From Tubulanus polymorphus (lineage: Eukaryota > Nemertea > Palaeonemertea > Tubulaniformes > Tubulanidae): a stretch of 64,000 nucleotides of DNA. The notes beneath the pieces were generated by a model that did no database searches, was not told the origin of the DNA, and saw only the letters and a program-made list of their open reading frames with translations. The position numbers were made by a program, and so were the translations under genes. Positions 62,123-64,000 of this stretch are shown piece after piece; positions within the stretch are counted from its first letter, which is position 1, and each line of letters begins with the position of its first letter. The stretch covers positions 12,858,450 to 12,922,449 of the forward strand of contig NC_134026.1 in assembly GCF_964204645.1 (NCBI RefSeq). The letters are read 5' to 3'.

Positions 62123-63084
62123 TTAATTCGGATGTGGCCTTGTTGGTCGCAGTTAAAACATCTTCGATTTTCTACAGAGGTCGGGTTCTGAGTTTTAATA
62201 GCCCGGACGTCGGCGGCCAACCGGGTAACAGCATCCGTCAGTTGTCGGATAGCCCTGGAATCTTCAGAGTTCGCAGCAGGCGTTGAGGCGACCGCGTTTA
62301 TTTGCGACTTGAAGTTCTCATGGTTACGAATGTTTTCCATTGCGTGAATGCTTTCTAATTCAAGTGCGTAGTTTACAAGTGCATCAAATGAGCATGTATC
62401 CTTCTGATACATGAGAATCCGGGTCTCGACTTCTGGGAGGGCTTCGATGAAATGGTTCCGACAGAGGCGTTCCCTCTGTTTTGGGGTCAAGTCAGGATAA
62501 GCTAGTCTTCCCATAGAAATGATCGTCTGACCAAGTTCCTTCAGTGATTCGCCTCGTTTGCGTCGACGAGATCGTAATTCGGCAAGGTGAATCTCTGCTC
62601 TATGACTCGGTCCGAATCTGCTCTCCAGGGCTGTACATAATTGGAAATAATTCGTTATCTCATCGCTTGTCAAATTGCAAGCCAACTGCCTTGCAGCGCC
62701 ACGTAGGTGTGAAAATAACATGTCAGCTTTGGTCTGCGAGTCCCATCCATTCAGACGAGACACCGTCTCGAAAGTTACTAAGTAATCATTCCATGGTTCA
62801 TCACCATTGTAACACTCAGGTTTCATTTTACAGGTCAAGATACGGGACATCTGACCTGAAACATCAGTGCGGGAAGATCGAGACCCATTCATCACAACAG
62901 GTCGAGGAAACTCATCAATGACTGGAGCATCAGCGGGTCTAGGGACCCCGGCGTCAGGATAGTCTCCAGAACTTCGGTTTACGAACTCAGCAGGCGACAA
63001 AGCTCGTTCTCCTACGACTAAACTCTCGGAGCTACGACTCCGAGTAACACTTCTAGACATCCCACGAGTTTCACGACGACTCAT
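62035..63084 (-). CDS. gag: gypsy-2 Gag
   Basis: 349 codons. The capsid-like region spans about 85-250 (YNGDEPWNDYLVTF, LRGAARQLACNLTS, GESLKELGQTIISMGRLAYP). One zinc knuckle is at C309, C312, H317 and C322 (CFNCDQQGHIRINC). It forms the particle and packages RNA. The stop lies at 62035-62037 directly after the slippery heptamer. The start is the first ATG after the primer site. Confidence 0.93.
   Translation of the reverse strand: MSRRETRGMSRSVTRSRSSESLVVGERALSPAEFVNRSSGDYPDAGVPRPADAPVIDEFPRPVVMNGSRSSRTDVSGQMSRILTCKMKPECYNGDEPWNDYLVTFETVSRLNGWDSQTKADMLFSHLRGAARQLACNLTSDEITNYFQLCTALESRFGPSHRAEIHLAELRSRRRKRGESLKELGQTIISMGRLAYPDLTPKQRERLCRNHFIEALPEVETRILMYQKDTCSFDALVNYALELESIHAMENIRNHENFKSQINAVASTPAANSEDSRAIRQLTDAVTRLAADVRAIKTQNPTSVENRRCFNCDQQGHIRINCPLLGGRRQAPNRPWEQPKPNYAKKQGN
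62038..62044 (-). promoter_or_regulatory. -1 ribosomal frameshift heptamer GGGAAAC
   Basis: On the minus strand gag reads CAG GGA AAC TAG. G GGA AAC is an X XXY YYZ slippery site, and slipping one base back gives GGG AAA CTA, exactly the pol frame. The TAG is the very next codon. Whether a stimulatory RNA structure follows was not determined. Confidence 0.85.
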
Positions 63085-63360
63085 AATTGTGTTTATAGTA
63101 TTCTCGGACTATATGAAAACCTATCGTATTAGATAAGAGAAACGAGAGTCATTTCACGCGTCACGTCATTAAAATATGTTCCTACTTTATCTAATTATTT
63201 GTATGAATATTTAATTTAAACGCTGTCACGAGGAGGAGGCCTGCAAAAAAAAAAAAAAATAAGGGAACCCAGGAGTCAGCCACCGAATAGTTGATCCTAT
63301 CAATCCGTCACACGTCATCAGCTAGCTTCAAGGATAGATACCTCGTCAGTTTTATCACTG

Positions 63361-63378
63361 ATCCCACCGCTGCCACCA
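63361..63378 (-). promoter_or_regulatory. gypsy-2 primer-binding site for tRNA-Leu
   Basis: Plus-strand ATCCCACCGCTGCCACCA is identical to the 3' end, CCA included, of tRNA-Leu(UAG/AAG) as known from vertebrates. The minus-strand copy therefore pairs 18 bases with that tRNA. It lies four bases inside the LTR. Confidence 0.85.
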
Positions 63379-63382
63379 ATTT

Positions 63383-63479
63383 TGTAGCCGCGACGCCCGG
63401 AGCCTCCCTCGGAGAGGTGGGTGACTCAACGGAGAGGTGGCGCCAGGGTAGCCTTTACGGAATAAAGGATGGTACGATC
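63383..63479 (-). repeat. gypsy-2 5' LTR, only 97 bp recognisable
   Basis: 97 bases match 55631-55727 with one difference (GCCTTTACGG vs GCGTTTACGG). Then the sequence changes to unrelated text with a B-box-like GGTTCGAATCC at 63541-63551. An LTR cut to its final 97 bases would remove the promoter. Confidence 0.7.
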
Positions 63480-64000
63480 GCAAAAGGTTGAAAGCCTGTT
63501 TTGGTCGATGGCGAGTGACGTCACTAGTACAAATTCCGAGCGGTTCGAATCCCACAATACGCCAAAATCACTACGGCCGCTCTGAGCGCACATCGCATTT
63601 CAACGTTGCCGTTTAATAATTGTAAAATAACTAATAATAGTTTAAGTTTTATAAGGGTTAGAAGTACATTGTATTTACTGCTAGTGTATGTATATATCAT
63701 GTACGGTTGCGAGAAATCCCTGCCCTGGTTAAACAGTAAGTCCACTAAATCTTTAAATTTTAAGTTGTTTAATGAAACTATTATTGTTTTAAATTGTTAA
63801 AACTGCAAACTATGGTTGTCGAAGATGCACCTTCTTCACATCCTTTGAAATCCTGGATAGCATCGCTGTCGGCAAAGACCTTCAGGTCTGTCTTCAACGG
63901 CACATCGCTTCTGGAACAAGCGACTACTGTGTTATCAAATCTGAACTAGGTAAAAAAATGTTCCCCAAAAATAAAGACAAGTAAACGGATTAATTTGAGG
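63480..64000. other. Flank of gypsy-2, weak coding-like text at the end
   Basis: Two overlapping plus-strand frames are open in 63810-63985. One starts MVVEDAPSSHPLKSW; the other contains SFEILDSIAVGKDLQVCLQ and ends with a TAA at about 63984. Neither could be assigned to a family, and they cannot both be coding. Confidence 0.2.

Overview
Animal (metazoan) nuclear DNA, most likely from a marine invertebrate. The reasons are spliced genes with canonical GT-AG introns of many kilobases, about 50 kb of dispersed transposon sequence of very different ages, microsatellites, and one 100-base N gap from scaffolding (35501-35600). The species cannot be fixed from sequence alone. Nothing bacterial is present: no operons, CRISPR array or prokaryotic RNA genes. 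Layout: 1-8263 holds two nearly identical copies of a roughly 5 kb noncoding repeat (period 5044 bp); a diverged third copy lies at 31736-35500. 9.4-9.85 kb has weak minus-strand exon candidates. 10650-12911 is a DNA element bounded by 98-bp inverted repeats; inside it is a spliced minus-strand gene for a Ulp1-like (C48) cysteine protease fragment ending in a PHD finger. 14812-33800 carries three plus-strand exons of a leucyl aminopeptidase (LAP3-like, peptidase M17) gene in compatible phase, separated by two introns of about 9.4 and 9.3 kb. Those introns hold a broken zinc-finger-type gene, a decayed LINE, several MITEs and a decayed Ty3/gypsy element (about 25.5-31.7 kb). // 33.8-47 kb is repeat-rich. 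It holds further dispersed repeats, a minus-strand spliced transposase-like gene (38821-39963, DUF4218-like), a CCCTCT hexamer tract and two sets of inverted repeats. A candidate first exon of another host gene starts at 47996. 48.9-53.1 kb is a higher-order tandem repeat. // 53.1-55.5 kb is an AT-rich remnant of a Polinton/Maverick-type virus-like element: capsid-like pseudogene, retroviral-type integrase with chromodomain, and the start of a packaging ATPase. It is cut off at a (TA)n tract. 55631-63479 is a young minus-strand Ty3/gypsy retrotransposon with intact gag, pol and a third zinc-finger ORF. Gag and pol are linked by a GGGAAAC slippery heptamer placed directly before the gag stop, and the primer-binding site matches tRNA-Leu. 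// Working together: gypsy Gag forms the particle; Pol supplies protease, reverse transcriptase, RNase H and integrase through a -1 frameshift. The LAP3 exons encode the metal-binding centre of a cytosolic aminopeptidase. Most remaining DNA is transposon debris without preserved function.
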